The notes beneath the pieces were generated by a model. That model made no database searches, was not told where the DNA came from, and saw nothing but the letters and a program-made list of their open reading frames with translations. DNA of 38,656 bases. Origin: Nostoc favosum CHAB5714. GTDB taxonomy: Bacteria > Cyanobacteriota > Cyanobacteriia > Cyanobacteriales > Nostocaceae. A program made the position numbers and the translations under genes. Positions 22,967 to 30,827 of this stretch are shown here, one piece after another. How positions within the stretch are numbered: the stretch's first letter is position 1; every line of letters begins with the position of its first letter. The stretch is taken from NCBI RefSeq assembly GCF_020829495.1, contig NZ_JAIVFQ010000064.1, positions 1-38,656 of the forward strand, given 5' to 3'.

Positions 22967-23800
22967 CTAATCTACATCGGGTTCAACGCCTAGCGATCGC
23001 AATTGTGCAATCAAGCGTTCAGCCCTTTGTCTTTCTTGTTCAGCCCTTTGTCTTTCTTGTTCAGCCCGTTGACTTTCTTGTTCAGCCCGTTGTCTTTCTT
23101 GTTCAGCCCGTTGACTTTCTTGTTCAGCCCGTTGACTTTCTTGTTCTGTAGAAGTCAATACCCAGCAGCCTGTCCAATCATACCAGCGTAACCAGGGCTG
23201 TTCTACATCTTGATAGCGTCCGTGCCATACACCCAAGCCTAATTCTAGTTCTGGTATCCATAAGCGTGACTCTGACAGTGTTATCTCAGCATAACGACCT
23301 CCATCTAATTTAAATACCCTTAACTCATATTTATAGCGATCAAATACTACATAATAAGGAACACGCAGAATCTGCTCATATACTTCCCATTTTCCTGGTG
23401 GTTGCTTGATATCCCGCAATGTCTGCCCCAAGTCTTCCTTTTCAGTACCGGGAGATAGCAATTCAACCACAATAAAAGGCTGAACTCCCTCTTGCCAAAG
23501 GACATAACTTAAGCGTAAATCTCGTTGTTCATAGAGACGGGAAACACCTAAAACGGCAAACCAATCTGGTCGCTTATGCCACAGTGGATGGCGCGGGTCA
23601 TAATAAAGATTTAGATCGCTAGCAACAAATATCTCGTCGCTTGGATAATTCGGTGGACGAAAGGTTTCGTCTAACAGACGAGGTTGCAATAAATGAAACT
23701 GATCGGGCAAACCAGGCTCCTCAGGGTCTTCACTGGGAAGATCATACATGGTTGGCAATACATCTTTTGGCGATCGCGGCGGGTCGGTTTGATACATCAT
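22967..23800 (-). CDS. Uma2 family (DUF820) protein with heptad-repeat tail
   Basis: 277 residues. The Uma2 core is seen as HKRPDWFAVLGV and PFIVVELLSPGTEKEDLGQT, the PD...E elements of the nuclease fold. It continues through YVVFDRYKYELRVFKLDGG and WIPELELGLGVWHG. Residues ~218-265 are about seven copies of a 7-residue unit (RAEQESQ or RAEQERQ), a near-ideal coiled coil, encoded by a 21-bp DNA repeat at 23018-23145. This tail is often variable in cyanobacterial Uma2 proteins and could mediate oligomerisation. GC-rich MITE-1 copy 7 lies just upstream. Confidence 0.88.
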   Translation of the reverse strand: MMYQTDPPRSPKDVLPTMYDLPSEDPEEPGLPDQFHLLQPRLLDETFRPPNYPSDEIFVASDLNLYYDPRHPLWHKRPDWFAVLGVSRLYEQRDLRLSYVLWQEGVQPFIVVELLSPGTEKEDLGQTLRDIKQPPGKWEVYEQILRVPYYVVFDRYKYELRVFKLDGGRYAEITLSESRLWIPELELGLGVWHGRYQDVEQPWLRWYDWTGCWVLTSTEQESQRAEQESQRAEQERQRAEQESQRAEQERQRAEQERQRAERLIAQLRSLGVEPDVD

Positions 23801-23858
23801 AAAGCAATTTTGATGATGAAACTCTCAGTTCTATTATGATTCAATTGTTTTTGAGTAA

Positions 23859-23994
23859 TATCATGTCCGCTTGATTACTTATTAAACCCTAAGAACCCCA
23901 CCCCGCCAAAGCTGCGCTTTGTCTCCCCTCCCCGCCTGCGGGGAGGGGTTGGGGGTGGGGTTCTTTTATTATGGGTAATTTGGCGGACATGATA
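23859..23994 (-). mobile_element. MITE-1 copy 7
   Basis: 136 bp, inverted orientation, perfect 12-bp ends. TAA is duplicated at 23856-23858 and 23995-23997. It lies between the GNAT stop codon (23999) and the Uma2 start (23800), so it touches the 3' end of one gene and the 5' region of the other. Its right arm is altered (TTATTATGGGTAATTTG). Confidence 0.93.
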
Positions 23995-23998
23995 TAAC

Positions 23999-24874
23999 TC
24001 AACACCTTGCAGAACGAGGCAGCATAAATTTCTCGCCCTCGGCTGCAAATTTACCGCGAACCATCAGCACAGTTTCATCAAATGCATGGACGAATGCTTG
24101 CACATCTTTGACATCGAGAAGTTCTGGACTAAAGTAAATCACTACTTCTTCAATGAGTTGAGGTATTTTAGCAAGAATATTCTTCAAAGGGCATATCTGC
24201 GTTGTAACTAGATCAAAAAGATGAAGTCGGGTATCTTCTATCTCCATGCAAGCGATTAAATCTAAATCTTCTGCATAGTATAAGGGACGACTTCCTTCAT
24301 TGACACAGAACACAGGTTTTTCCTTGACTACGCCAACTATATTAGAGACAGGGGCGCGTGTTTCCAAAAGTCTGTGTAACAATGTGTAATCTTTGATATC
24401 TGTAAAATCTAGGATTCTGAAGCTATCAGTGCTACCTGTAGAGTTACACTTAACCTTGAAGATGTGTTCTTCGATAACACGAAAGCCAAAAGGTAAGTAA
24501 AACTCTGGTTGTGGTGTCGTCAGTACCAAGGTTTCATAAATGCGCTCGCAATATTCCAGCACTTCTCCCATTACTTCGCGGTAATACCCTCTCCTGCGAA
24601 ATTCTGCACGGGTAGCTACTCCATGAATTCCTCCGACAGTGAGCTTTTGTCCCATAATTTGCATGGGAATTTCTAACACTCCCACATGGGTAATAGCTAT
24701 ATCATCATGAAAGCGCATAAACGGAGTTGAAGCTGTTTCCCAGGATGCACCTAGTTTTCTTGCACATTCTGCTAAACTGCTGAGTCCGGGAAATGTGACT
24801 TCCATCAAGTCAAAAAGCTTATCGCTTAAGCCGGGATAATCAGAGAATGAGTGTTTGAAGCGATACTGGCTCAT
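23999..24874 (-). CDS. GNAT-family N-acetyltransferase
   Basis: 291 residues. Motif A of the GNAT fold is GIHGVATRAEFRRRGYYREV (residues ~82-101), with R93-Y98 (RRRGYY) as the acetyl-CoA pyrophosphate loop. The preceding strand VGVLEIPMQIMGQKLTVGG fits the family. The next helix MGEVLEYCERIYETLVLTTP is followed by EFYLPFGFRVIEEH, the usual YxxxGF feature. The C-terminal ~110 residues form a second domain (LHRLLETRAPVSNIVGVV) as in Eis-like proteins. The stop codon lies 2 bp from a MITE-1 target duplication. Substrate unknown. Confidence 0.87.
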   Translation of the reverse strand: MSQYRFKHSFSDYPGLSDKLFDLMEVTFPGLSSLAECARKLGASWETASTPFMRFHDDIAITHVGVLEIPMQIMGQKLTVGGIHGVATRAEFRRRGYYREVMGEVLEYCERIYETLVLTTPQPEFYLPFGFRVIEEHIFKVKCNSTGSTDSFRILDFTDIKDYTLLHRLLETRAPVSNIVGVVKEKPVFCVNEGSRPLYYAEDLDLIACMEIEDTRLHLFDLVTTQICPLKNILAKIPQLIEEVVIYFSPELLDVKDVQAFVHAFDETVLMVRGKFAAEGEKFMLPRSARC

Positions 24875-25013
24875 AGTTTAAGTATTACGATCAATTCAGT
24901 AAAGAATACAAAATAAATTCCAGCAAATCCAGAAAAAGGGAAACATAAATGGATAGCAAGAGCATTACTCAATTTTGGATTTTGGATTTTATATCATGTC
25001 CGCATAATTAGTT

Positions 25014-25332
25014 TAGGACTTACGCATTGACAAGAAATATTAAATATGGATCAACGTTAAAAACTATATCTTTCGTAAGGGCTAAGCATTGCTGTGCCCC
25101 TACAGCATGGTCTATTTCCGATCGCAGAATAATAGACCTCTTGCAAAAGTCTCTAACACCCCACCCCCAACCCCTCCCCGATGCCTTGGGGAGGGGAGGG
25201 GTTGCGTTAGCAAATGCGGGGTGGGGTTCTTTATTTTTGATTTATGCAAGAGGTCTAATTAAGAAAAGCCTGAAAACTTCCTCAAGATAGGTAATGCACA
25301 TCACGATGCATTTGTACAGTGCGTAACTCCTA
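25014..25332. mobile_element. MITE-2 copy 2, inside MITE-1 copy 8 and carrying MITE-4
   Basis: 319 bp. Ends TAGGACTTACGCA and TGCGTAACTCCTA (one mismatch). TAGTT is duplicated at 25009-25013 and 25333-25337. The interior is unlike MITE-2 copies 1 and 3 and contains a further element at 25134-25256. Confidence 0.88.
25134..25256. mobile_element. MITE-4 (TIR AGACCTCTTGCA), innermost of three
   Basis: 123 bp with perfect ends AGACCTCTTGCA/TGCAAGAGGTCT, flanked by AAT at 25131-25133 and 25257-25259. The interior resembles the MITE-1 core (CCCCACCCCCAACCCC ... GGGGTGGGGTTCTT), although the ends are unrelated. Confidence 0.8.
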
Positions 25333-25588
25333 TAGTTATGCTAACCACAGTCATTAGACCCCACCCCCAACCCCTCCCCGCTTGCGGGGAGGGGAGACAA
25401 AGCGACGATTGGCGAGGTGGGGTTCTTCGGGTTTAATAAGCAATCAAGCGGACTTGATTTTAGATTGAGCCGTGCAGATGAATGCTCTTTACTTATATCA
25501 AGAATTTTGGATTAAATAATTCAATTCCATTATCCAAAATTTAAAATTCGGTAAGATGTTGCGCCTCCAACGTTTAACCCAATATTTC

Positions 25589-26461
25589 TCAAGCCTGAGT
25601 TTCTTCAAATAAGACTAAGCCATACTTCTGGCCAGTAGGCAAAAAGCCAATTCCTCGATAAACGGCTTGGGCTGCTTGGTTATTATCACCTGTAAAGAGG
25701 ATCGCACGTTTTACTAAGAGCGATCGCGCATCTAACAACGAGCCTGCTACTACACTTTTGGCGTAGCCTTTACCCCGCAGCGCTGGCGGTGTCCACACTC
25801 CACCAATTTGCACAATATCAGGTAAGCTGGCATTGAAAGCAGAGTAGGAAACTGGGGTATCTCCTGCTACTAAAACCCAATGCATATCCGTAGCTTGACG
25901 GGTTTCAATGATGCGATCGCAATCAGGTCTTAAACTGGGAGTATCTGTTCGTCCTAAAGTTTCCACATTATAAGCAACGCACCATTCGCCCAGTAACTCC
26001 AACTCCTCTGGATGTGGCAAACGACACTGCACCTTTGCCGATACTAAGGCTTCAGGTATTTGCAAGTCTCGTAATGCTAGAGAAAACAATATCTCAGCCT
26101 CATCAAGCTGAGTGAGTCGGTTGCTAAGTCCCAAAATGCTTTTTGTCGCTTCGACTTGTGCTGCTGGGCCACTAATTCCAGATATAGCACGTCCAGATTG
26201 TGCCACAACTGCTTGCACCACCTCTGGCAAATGTACAGGGGCTTGGACTACGATCATCCCATTCCAAAAATGGGCTGCAACAGCCACTATAGTTTCATCT
26301 GTGTAGGCCGCTATGTAAGTTCCTTGAAATCTTGCACCTTGGTCAAGTAGTCCCGCAGCTCGCCAATTAGAGCGCAAAAACATCGAAGTATCGCTGTGTT
26401 GCAAGAGAAATTTTTCCAGTGATACTTCATCTCCAGGTTGTAGGGTTCTCAAAGTAAGCAC
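25589..26461 (-). CDS. GNAT-family N-acetyltransferase
   Basis: 290 residues from GTG 26461. GTG was chosen because AGGAG lies about 7 bases upstream and the protein then starts MLTLRTLQPGDEVSLEKFLL, a typical GNAT start. The open frame to 26596 adds poor sequence. It looks like two GNAT-like halves: a degenerate N-terminal one (~1-140) and a canonical C-terminal one. In the latter, VWTPPALRGKGYAKSVVAG carries RGKGYA at 229-234 (acetyl-CoA loop), followed by ILFTGDNNQAAQAVYRGIGF. Substrate unknown. The next gene is divergent. Confidence 0.88.
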   Translation of the reverse strand: MLTLRTLQPGDEVSLEKFLLQHSDTSMFLRSNWRAAGLLDQGARFQGTYIAAYTDETIVAVAAHFWNGMIVVQAPVHLPEVVQAVVAQSGRAISGISGPAAQVEATKSILGLSNRLTQLDEAEILFSLALRDLQIPEALVSAKVQCRLPHPEELELLGEWCVAYNVETLGRTDTPSLRPDCDRIIETRQATDMHWVLVAGDTPVSYSAFNASLPDIVQIGGVWTPPALRGKGYAKSVVAGSLLDARSLLVKRAILFTGDNNQAAQAVYRGIGFLPTGQKYGLVLFEETQA

Positions 26462-26688
26462 AAAAAACTCCTGAGTTTCCAATTTAGTATACCGAAGAAG
26501 GGGTTCTGGGAATAATAGCAATACCACCTGTAAAGCTGGTTCTACCTTGAATAACCGCAGCGATGTCTGGCGACAAACAGCTTTGCGTCTACACAAAAAG
26601 TACCCTTGAGTGTATTATTCGAGGAGGGGAATATGATGGACTTTATATGATTAGGAAACGCTATAAGAACTTTAAAATCCAAAATTGA

Positions 26689-27462
26689 ATGCCAAATAAA
26701 CGCTTCTATCACATTGGCTTTGGGCAAGATAATTTAGGTTCATCGCCTCCCACCATTGCTCTATTATCTGGCGATCCAGAGCGATCGCGTCTAATTGCCC
26801 AAACTTATTTACAAGATGTGCGCTTGTTGTCAGAAAATCGCGGACTCAATAGCTATGTAGGATATTTGCCTAATGGTCGCGCTATATTATCAGCTACTAG
26901 TGGTATGGGTGCGCCTTCATTAAGTATTGTTGTCAATGAGTTAGTACAAGTAGGAATCCGGCAAATTATTCGCATTGGAACTTGCGGATCGATTCAATCT
27001 TATATACCAGTCGGTAGCGTTGTTATTAGCAGTGCAGCATTGTGTCGCCAAGGTGCAGCAAATGATATTGCACCTGTGGAGTATCCAGCCGCAGCCGATC
27101 CGTTTCTTACAGTCGCTTTAGTTAAAGCAGCACGAGAATTAAAGGTTGAACATTACATAGGAATTACGGCATCAGTTGATACTTTTTACGAAGGACAAGA
27201 ACGCACTGGTTCAGCGAATCCAAATTTAATGCGATCGCTGCATGGTATTACAGAAGAATATCGGCGATTAAATATCTTGAATTATGAGATGGAATGCGGC
27301 ACACTATTCAAAATGGCAGGAGTGTATAATTTTACAGCTGCTGCTGTTTGTGGTGTAGTTGCTGGGCGTACTGTTAGTGAAAATATCATCTTAGAACAAA
27401 AGGATATTGCTGTTACAAATGCGATCGCAACTGCTGTACATGCAGCAGAAACCCTTGAATAA
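26689..27462 (+). CDS. Nucleoside phosphorylase (uridine/purine type)
   Basis: 257 residues of the PNP/UDP family, which splits nucleosides with phosphate in the cytosol. Phosphate-binding GDPERS is at 28-33. SGMGAPSLSIVVNELV (~72-87) and IRIGTCGSIQSYIPVGSVV (~95-113) are core strands. Near the C-terminus, LNYEMECGTLFKMAG carries the E-M-E residues that hold the ribose. The R...G loop and GVVAGRTVSENI fit uridine phosphorylase better than purine-specific members, but base specificity is not certain. It reads as one intact gene, alone, divergent from the GNAT gene. Confidence 0.88.
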   Translation: MPNKRFYHIGFGQDNLGSSPPTIALLSGDPERSRLIAQTYLQDVRLLSENRGLNSYVGYLPNGRAILSATSGMGAPSLSIVVNELVQVGIRQIIRIGTCGSIQSYIPVGSVVISSAALCRQGAANDIAPVEYPAAADPFLTVALVKAARELKVEHYIGITASVDTFYEGQERTGSANPNLMRSLHGITEEYRRLNILNYEMECGTLFKMAGVYNFTAAAVCGVVAGRTVSENIILEQKDIAVTNAIATAVHAAETLE

Positions 27463-27850
27463 TCACAAATTTATCTTATCTAACTTCTTAGTTTGCCAGA
27501 TTTAATATACTCTAACTAGTTTGATCGTGTCTTTACCTAATCTTTAATTTATCAATCAGTAATTATAGATAAAATGTATGGAGTTAAATGCAATTTAATC
27601 TTCTGGAGACATTTAAATAAACAGGAAAGTAAAAAATATCAATAAATAACTTAAAAATACCAAAGCTGTGTGATTAATATAGACAATAATTGTAACGAAA
27701 ACAATGCCAATTATTTTGAATTTTATTGTATAAAGGTTTACAAAAATTAGCTTTTTATCTTAAAAAGATGGATTTACAGTACCAATTATTGCAGCGATTA
27801 TGATAAGTTAAGCTATTAAAAAAACTCAGCGAAATTGGAGAAAATATAAC
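27463..27850. other. AT-rich gene-free interval
   Basis: About 388 bp with strong AT bias. I found no repeat element, hairpin terminator or credible frame. The last ~60 bp must hold the promoter of the protease gene; GGAG lies ~10 bases before its ATG. Confidence 0.55.
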
Positions 27851-28411
27851 ATGAAGAATGCTTGGAGGCGTTGGATTACAACCGTTAACCTAGCTGCAAT
27901 CGGACTAATGCCGACGCTGATATTTTTAGCATTCTCTCATCGGGTAATAGCTGACGATCCAGGAGCATGTTACATGGTAACTTCTTCTGGTAAAACCGTT
28001 GGATTGGGAAGGCTTTGTGGCAATATAGCCGTACCTTCAGACAACAAAGTTTTTCGAGTCTCAATCAAACGCCGCTTTGGTGGAACTCCTGTGATTGATG
28101 TCACTTTCAACGACAAAAAAACCTTTGAAATGATTGTAGATACAGGTTCCAGTGAAACCATTATCACTCAAGATATGGCGAATACACTTGAACTCCAGGC
28201 TACAGGGACAATGCAAGCCCAAATTGCCGATGGTAGCCAAGTAGAATTCCCAACCAGTCAGGTAAAATCTATTGCAGTAGGTGGAGTTACAGCCAATAAT
28301 CTTCAGGTAGCGATCGCACCAAAAGCAAGCATCGGCTTACTGGGTCACGATTTCTTTGGCACTTATGATATTAAGATTCTGGAAAAAGAGGTCGAATTTC
28401 ATCACCGCTAA
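27851..28411 (+). CDS. Retropepsin-like aspartic protease, exported (clan AA)
   Basis: 186 residues. An N-terminal signal or anchor is visible (RRWITTVNLAAIGLMPTLIF, ~6-25). The single-domain aspartic protease fold follows: FEMIVDTGSSETIITQDMAN with D97-T98-G99-S100 as the catalytic loop. The flap region is VEFPTSQVKSIAVGGVTANN, and the second psi-loop is ASIGLLGHDFFGTYDIKIL. Only one DTG is present, so it would act as a dimer, as in retropepsins. The length fits the TIGR02281-like family. C40 and C56 could form a disulphide before the catalytic domain. Target unknown. Confidence 0.87.
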   Translation: MKNAWRRWITTVNLAAIGLMPTLIFLAFSHRVIADDPGACYMVTSSGKTVGLGRLCGNIAVPSDNKVFRVSIKRRFGGTPVIDVTFNDKKTFEMIVDTGSSETIITQDMANTLELQATGTMQAQIADGSQVEFPTSQVKSIAVGGVTANNLQVAIAPKASIGLLGHDFFGTYDIKILEKEVEFHHR

Positions 28412-28500
28412 TGTTCGCAGGTAAAAACGTAGTATCCTACATTTTGGTATCTAAAAATAAGTCCAAAATCATGAGGAGAAATCCCATAGGATTATTACTT

Positions 28501-28638
28501 TACGCGGTGTGCAACTTTCCCTCAAACCTAACCCCCAACCCCTTCCCTAAGAGGGAAGGGGAGCAAGACTTAAAGCCTCTCTCCGCTTCGGGGAGAGGAA
28601 TGGAAGTGGGGTTTTAAGAATAAGTTGCACATCGCGTT
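28501..28638. mobile_element. MITE-6 (TIR TACGCGGTGTGCAACTT)
   Basis: 138 bp. The ends TACGCGGTGTGCAACTT and, on the minus strand, AACGCGATGTGCAACTT agree at 15 of 17. ACTT at 28497-28500 and 28639-28642 is the likely 4-bp duplication. The interior is two GC-rich hairpins (CTTCCCTAAGAGGGAAG; CTCTCCGCTTCGGGGAGAG). It ends 24 bp before the next start codon. Confidence 0.7.
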
Positions 28639-28662
28639 ACTTAGCGGAGTGATTGTAAACTC

Positions 28663-29055
28663 ATGACTAAGCTGATTGAATACGAAGAAGCTAGCAACGA
28701 AGTACGTGCAGTATATGACGACATCCGCGCTACACGCCAGAATGACTATATCAATAACTTTTGGAAAGCTATAGCTAATCATCCCCCTACCTTGCAACGA
28801 ACTTGGCAAGCGGTGAAGGAAGTGATGACTGGCCCCGGTGAGATTGATCCACTAATGCGCGAACTAATTTACATCGCCGTGAGTGCGACGAATGGCTGTG
28901 AGTATTGCATCGCCTCGCACACAGCAGGGGCGCGGGCCAAGGGTATGGATGATACCATGTTCGGGGAACTAATGGCGATCGCAGCCATTGCCAACATGAC
29001 CAATCGCCTCGCCAACGGCTATCAAATTCCGGTAGACGAGAGATTTAAGATGTAG
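28663..29055 (+). CDS. Carboxymuconolactone decarboxylase / AhpD-like peroxidase
   Basis: 130 residues, all-helical CMD fold. The redox motif C79-E-Y-C82 with H86 (NGCEYCIASHTAGARAKG) is the AhpD-type active site, suggesting alkylhydroperoxidase or disulphide-relay chemistry rather than lactone decarboxylation. The N-terminus TKLIEYEEASNEVRAVYDDI is typical. MITE-6 ends 24 bp upstream, so its 5' leader is very short or lies in the element. The alpha/beta hydrolase gene begins 54 bp downstream on the same strand, a probable operon. Confidence 0.88.
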   Translation: MTKLIEYEEASNEVRAVYDDIRATRQNDYINNFWKAIANHPPTLQRTWQAVKEVMTGPGEIDPLMRELIYIAVSATNGCEYCIASHTAGARAKGMDDTMFGELMAIAAIANMTNRLANGYQIPVDERFKM

Positions 29056-29109
29056 GAGTGTAGCGTTGTCCATCCCTGCTTAAGATCAGGTTTAGCAGAA
29101 TTATTGACC

Positions 29110-29922
29110 ATGCCCAAAGTTCAGATTAACGGGATTGATTTGTTCTACGACATTAAGGGAACCGGTGAGCCTTTGCTATTAATAGCTGGTTTCCTTTGCG
29201 ATCATGCCTATTGGTCGCTGATTATGCCATCGCTAGTTTCGCAGTATCAAGTCATTCGCTTAGACAACCGAGGTATGGGGCGAAGTTCTGCTCCCGAAAA
29301 CCCTTATAGTCTGAAACAGATGGCTAGTGATGTTGCAGCATTGCTCGATCATATTGCGATCGATAAGGTGCATGTAGCAGGTCATTCAATGGGTGGTCAG
29401 ATAGCCCAAGAGTTAGTGTTAGCACATCCTGAAAAGGTAGAAAGTCTGATACTACTTTCATCCTTGGCAAAGGGTGATGGATTATTTAACAGCATCATCG
29501 AGACTTGGGGCGACCTCTGCAAAAATGTAGACTTGAAACTTTATGAAAAAGTCGTATTACCCTGGATATTTACAGATACGTTCTACTCGATTCCTGGGAT
29601 GATTGAAGGTTTGATTGAATTTGCAATCAGATATCCTTTCCCACCTGCGGCTCATTCACTCTATCATCACAGCCGAGCCATGCTTGACTTTGACACAACA
29701 AACCGCCTTCAACAAATTCATTGTCCTACCCTAGTTATAGTTGGGAAACAAGACATTCTCACCCCGCTAAAGTTTTCCCAGCAACTTGCTCAAGGCATTC
29801 CTAACGCTGAACTTTTAGTCCTCAATGCTGGGGGTCATGGCTTCTTAATTGAGTCCCCGGATGCTGTGGTTTCAGCCATGCTTAACTTCCTGCGGAAGTT
29901 GAAGCCAGCCTACACGATGTAA
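29110..29922 (+). CDS. Alpha/beta hydrolase
   Basis: 270 residues from ATG 29110 (an in-frame TTG lies 6 bases earlier). The nucleophile elbow is GHSMGG with S93. The acid is D215 (VGKQDILTP) and the base H243 (GGHGFLIESP). The oxyanion region is IAGFLCDH, with DNRGMGRS at 52-59. The 3-oxoadipate-enol-lactonase-like layout beside a CMD-family protein recalls the pcaC/pcaD pairing of aromatic catabolism. However, the neighbour's CxxC argues for a redox role, and no other pca genes are present. Substrate not assignable. Confidence 0.88.
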   Translation: MPKVQINGIDLFYDIKGTGEPLLLIAGFLCDHAYWSLIMPSLVSQYQVIRLDNRGMGRSSAPENPYSLKQMASDVAALLDHIAIDKVHVAGHSMGGQIAQELVLAHPEKVESLILLSSLAKGDGLFNSIIETWGDLCKNVDLKLYEKVVLPWIFTDTFYSIPGMIEGLIEFAIRYPFPPAAHSLYHHSRAMLDFDTTNRLQQIHCPTLVIVGKQDILTPLKFSQQLAQGIPNAELLVLNAGGHGFLIESPDAVVSAMLNFLRKLKPAYTM

Positions 29923-29986
29923 GTGAATCTAAATAATTAAAGGTTTGTAGTAAGCACTTTATTGCTTAGAACTAATCCACCACTAA

Positions 29987-30193
29987 TTAACAGAGTTAGC
30001 AGGTTCACTTCAGACAAGTCAGTTTACCATTGGAACATCTGCAACGACAAGCAATCAACGATTTATTTATAACAGTGCTACAGGTGGACTGTTCTTTGAC
30101 CAGGATGGTAGTGCATCTGGGTTTAATCAGGTAAAATTTGCACAATTATCTGCTGGATTGTCACTAAGCGAAAACAATTTTGTGGTTGTTTGA
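29987..30193 (+). pseudogene. C-terminal remnant of an RTX/hemolysin-type calcium-binding protein
   Basis: An open stretch reads LTELAGSLQTSQFTIGTSAT, then TSNQRFIYNSATGGLFFDQD, GSASGFNQVKFAQLSAG and LSLSENNFVVV-stop. This is the usual C-terminal cap of cyanobacterial RTX proteins (F-T-I-G...RFIYN...TGxLFFDxDG...I/V-A-x-L). An in-frame TAA lies at 29984-29986 and no start or RTX nonapeptides precede it. The rest of a large gene has been lost, perhaps by the event that placed the hydrolase gene here. Confidence 0.75.
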
Positions 30194-30224
30194 ATCTAAA
30201 TTAATTTGACTAGAACTTGGGGGA

Positions 30225-30245
30225 GGGGCAGCCAGTGGCTGCCCC
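30225..30245 (+). terminator. Perfect hairpin GGGGCAGCCA/TGGCTGCCCC
   Basis: A 10-bp perfect stem with a one-base loop, 30 bp after the RTX remnant's stop. There is no U-tract, so it may be a processing or Rho-dependent structure. A small CTGCCTTCGGAGGCAG hairpin with a UUCG-type loop follows at 30337-30352. Confidence 0.5.
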
Positions 30246-30417
30246 ATAGTAATGATTATTATTATTTACTGTTGATTTTATTTTTTGGAAGTCCCTCAAT
30301 ATAAGAATAAGCTCATGGTGATGGGGGGCATAATTACTGCCTTCGGAGGCAGAAATCCTGTCTTCATATACTTATAACGACGAGTTAAAGCCTCCCACAT
30401 CACACGCAGCAGTAATC

Positions 30418-30708
30418 TTAGTCTTGAGACTCCTCAGAGATAGTTTCCGATTCGGTTTCAAGTTCTTCTGTTTGGACTTTGGCTGGAGGTTTAACAGGTT
30501 TTGGACCGCGTGCTAGGGCAGGATTCCCCTGCTGCCTGTTTTCTTCCCCATAGGATGCTTTTTTCCCTTTGTCAGACGAGCGATTACGGCTTGGTTTTGA
30601 GCTTTTGGGGTTGGATTCAATAGGAGGTATAGAATCCTTATTTTCGGAATTGTTGTCAGTGCTTCCTTGGGACTGACGTTCCGATTTCTTAATTGGGCGT
30701 TCTACCAT
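30418..30708 (-). CDS. Disordered, charged small protein of unknown function
   Basis: 96 residues, almost no hydrophobic core. A basic N-terminal half (RPIKKSERQSQGSTDNN ... SSKPSRNRSSDKGKKASYG) is followed by a proline/lysine middle (ALARGPKPVKPPAKV). The tail is acidic (EELETESETISEESQD). The split charge and low complexity suggest a disordered linker-type or nucleic-acid-associated protein. I do not recognise a domain. It converges toward the RTX remnant and is 120 bp downstream of tyrA on the same strand, separated from it by a hairpin. Confidence 0.6.
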   Translation of the reverse strand: MVERPIKKSERQSQGSTDNNSENKDSIPPIESNPKSSKPSRNRSSDKGKKASYGEENRQQGNPALARGPKPVKPPAKVQTEELETESETISEESQD

Positions 30709-30793
30709 TGTTTATTTTTGTAAATTTATCTGTATAGTACATCGGTTTGGTGACTATAAAACGTGCTTTTTTAGGCAAAACCTACGCAGTATT

Positions 30794-30822
30794 GGGTGCG
30801 TTGTAAATAATGTAACGCACCC
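30794..30822 (-). terminator. Hairpin after tyrA
   Basis: GGGTGCGTT/AACGCACCC, 9-bp perfect stem with an 11-base loop, 6 bp past the tyrA stop. No long U-run follows on the minus strand. Likely transcript end or processing signal. Confidence 0.6.
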
Positions 30823-30827
30823 TAAAA

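Larger units (their letters stand above)
24992..25459 (+). mobile_element. MITE-1 copy 8, interrupted by MITE-2
   Basis: Left end TATCATGTCCGC at 24992. The right end is decayed to GCGGACTTGATT. TTA is duplicated at 24989-24991 and 25460-25462. The left arm stops at AATTAGTT and the right arm resumes at TAGTTATGCTAACCAC, because a MITE-2 copy sits inside. The end mutations suggest this copy is old. Confidence 0.88.

Noticed and set aside
26462..26596. N-terminal extension of the second GNAT
   Set aside because: The residues are unlike GNAT, and GTG 26461 has a well-spaced AGGAG.
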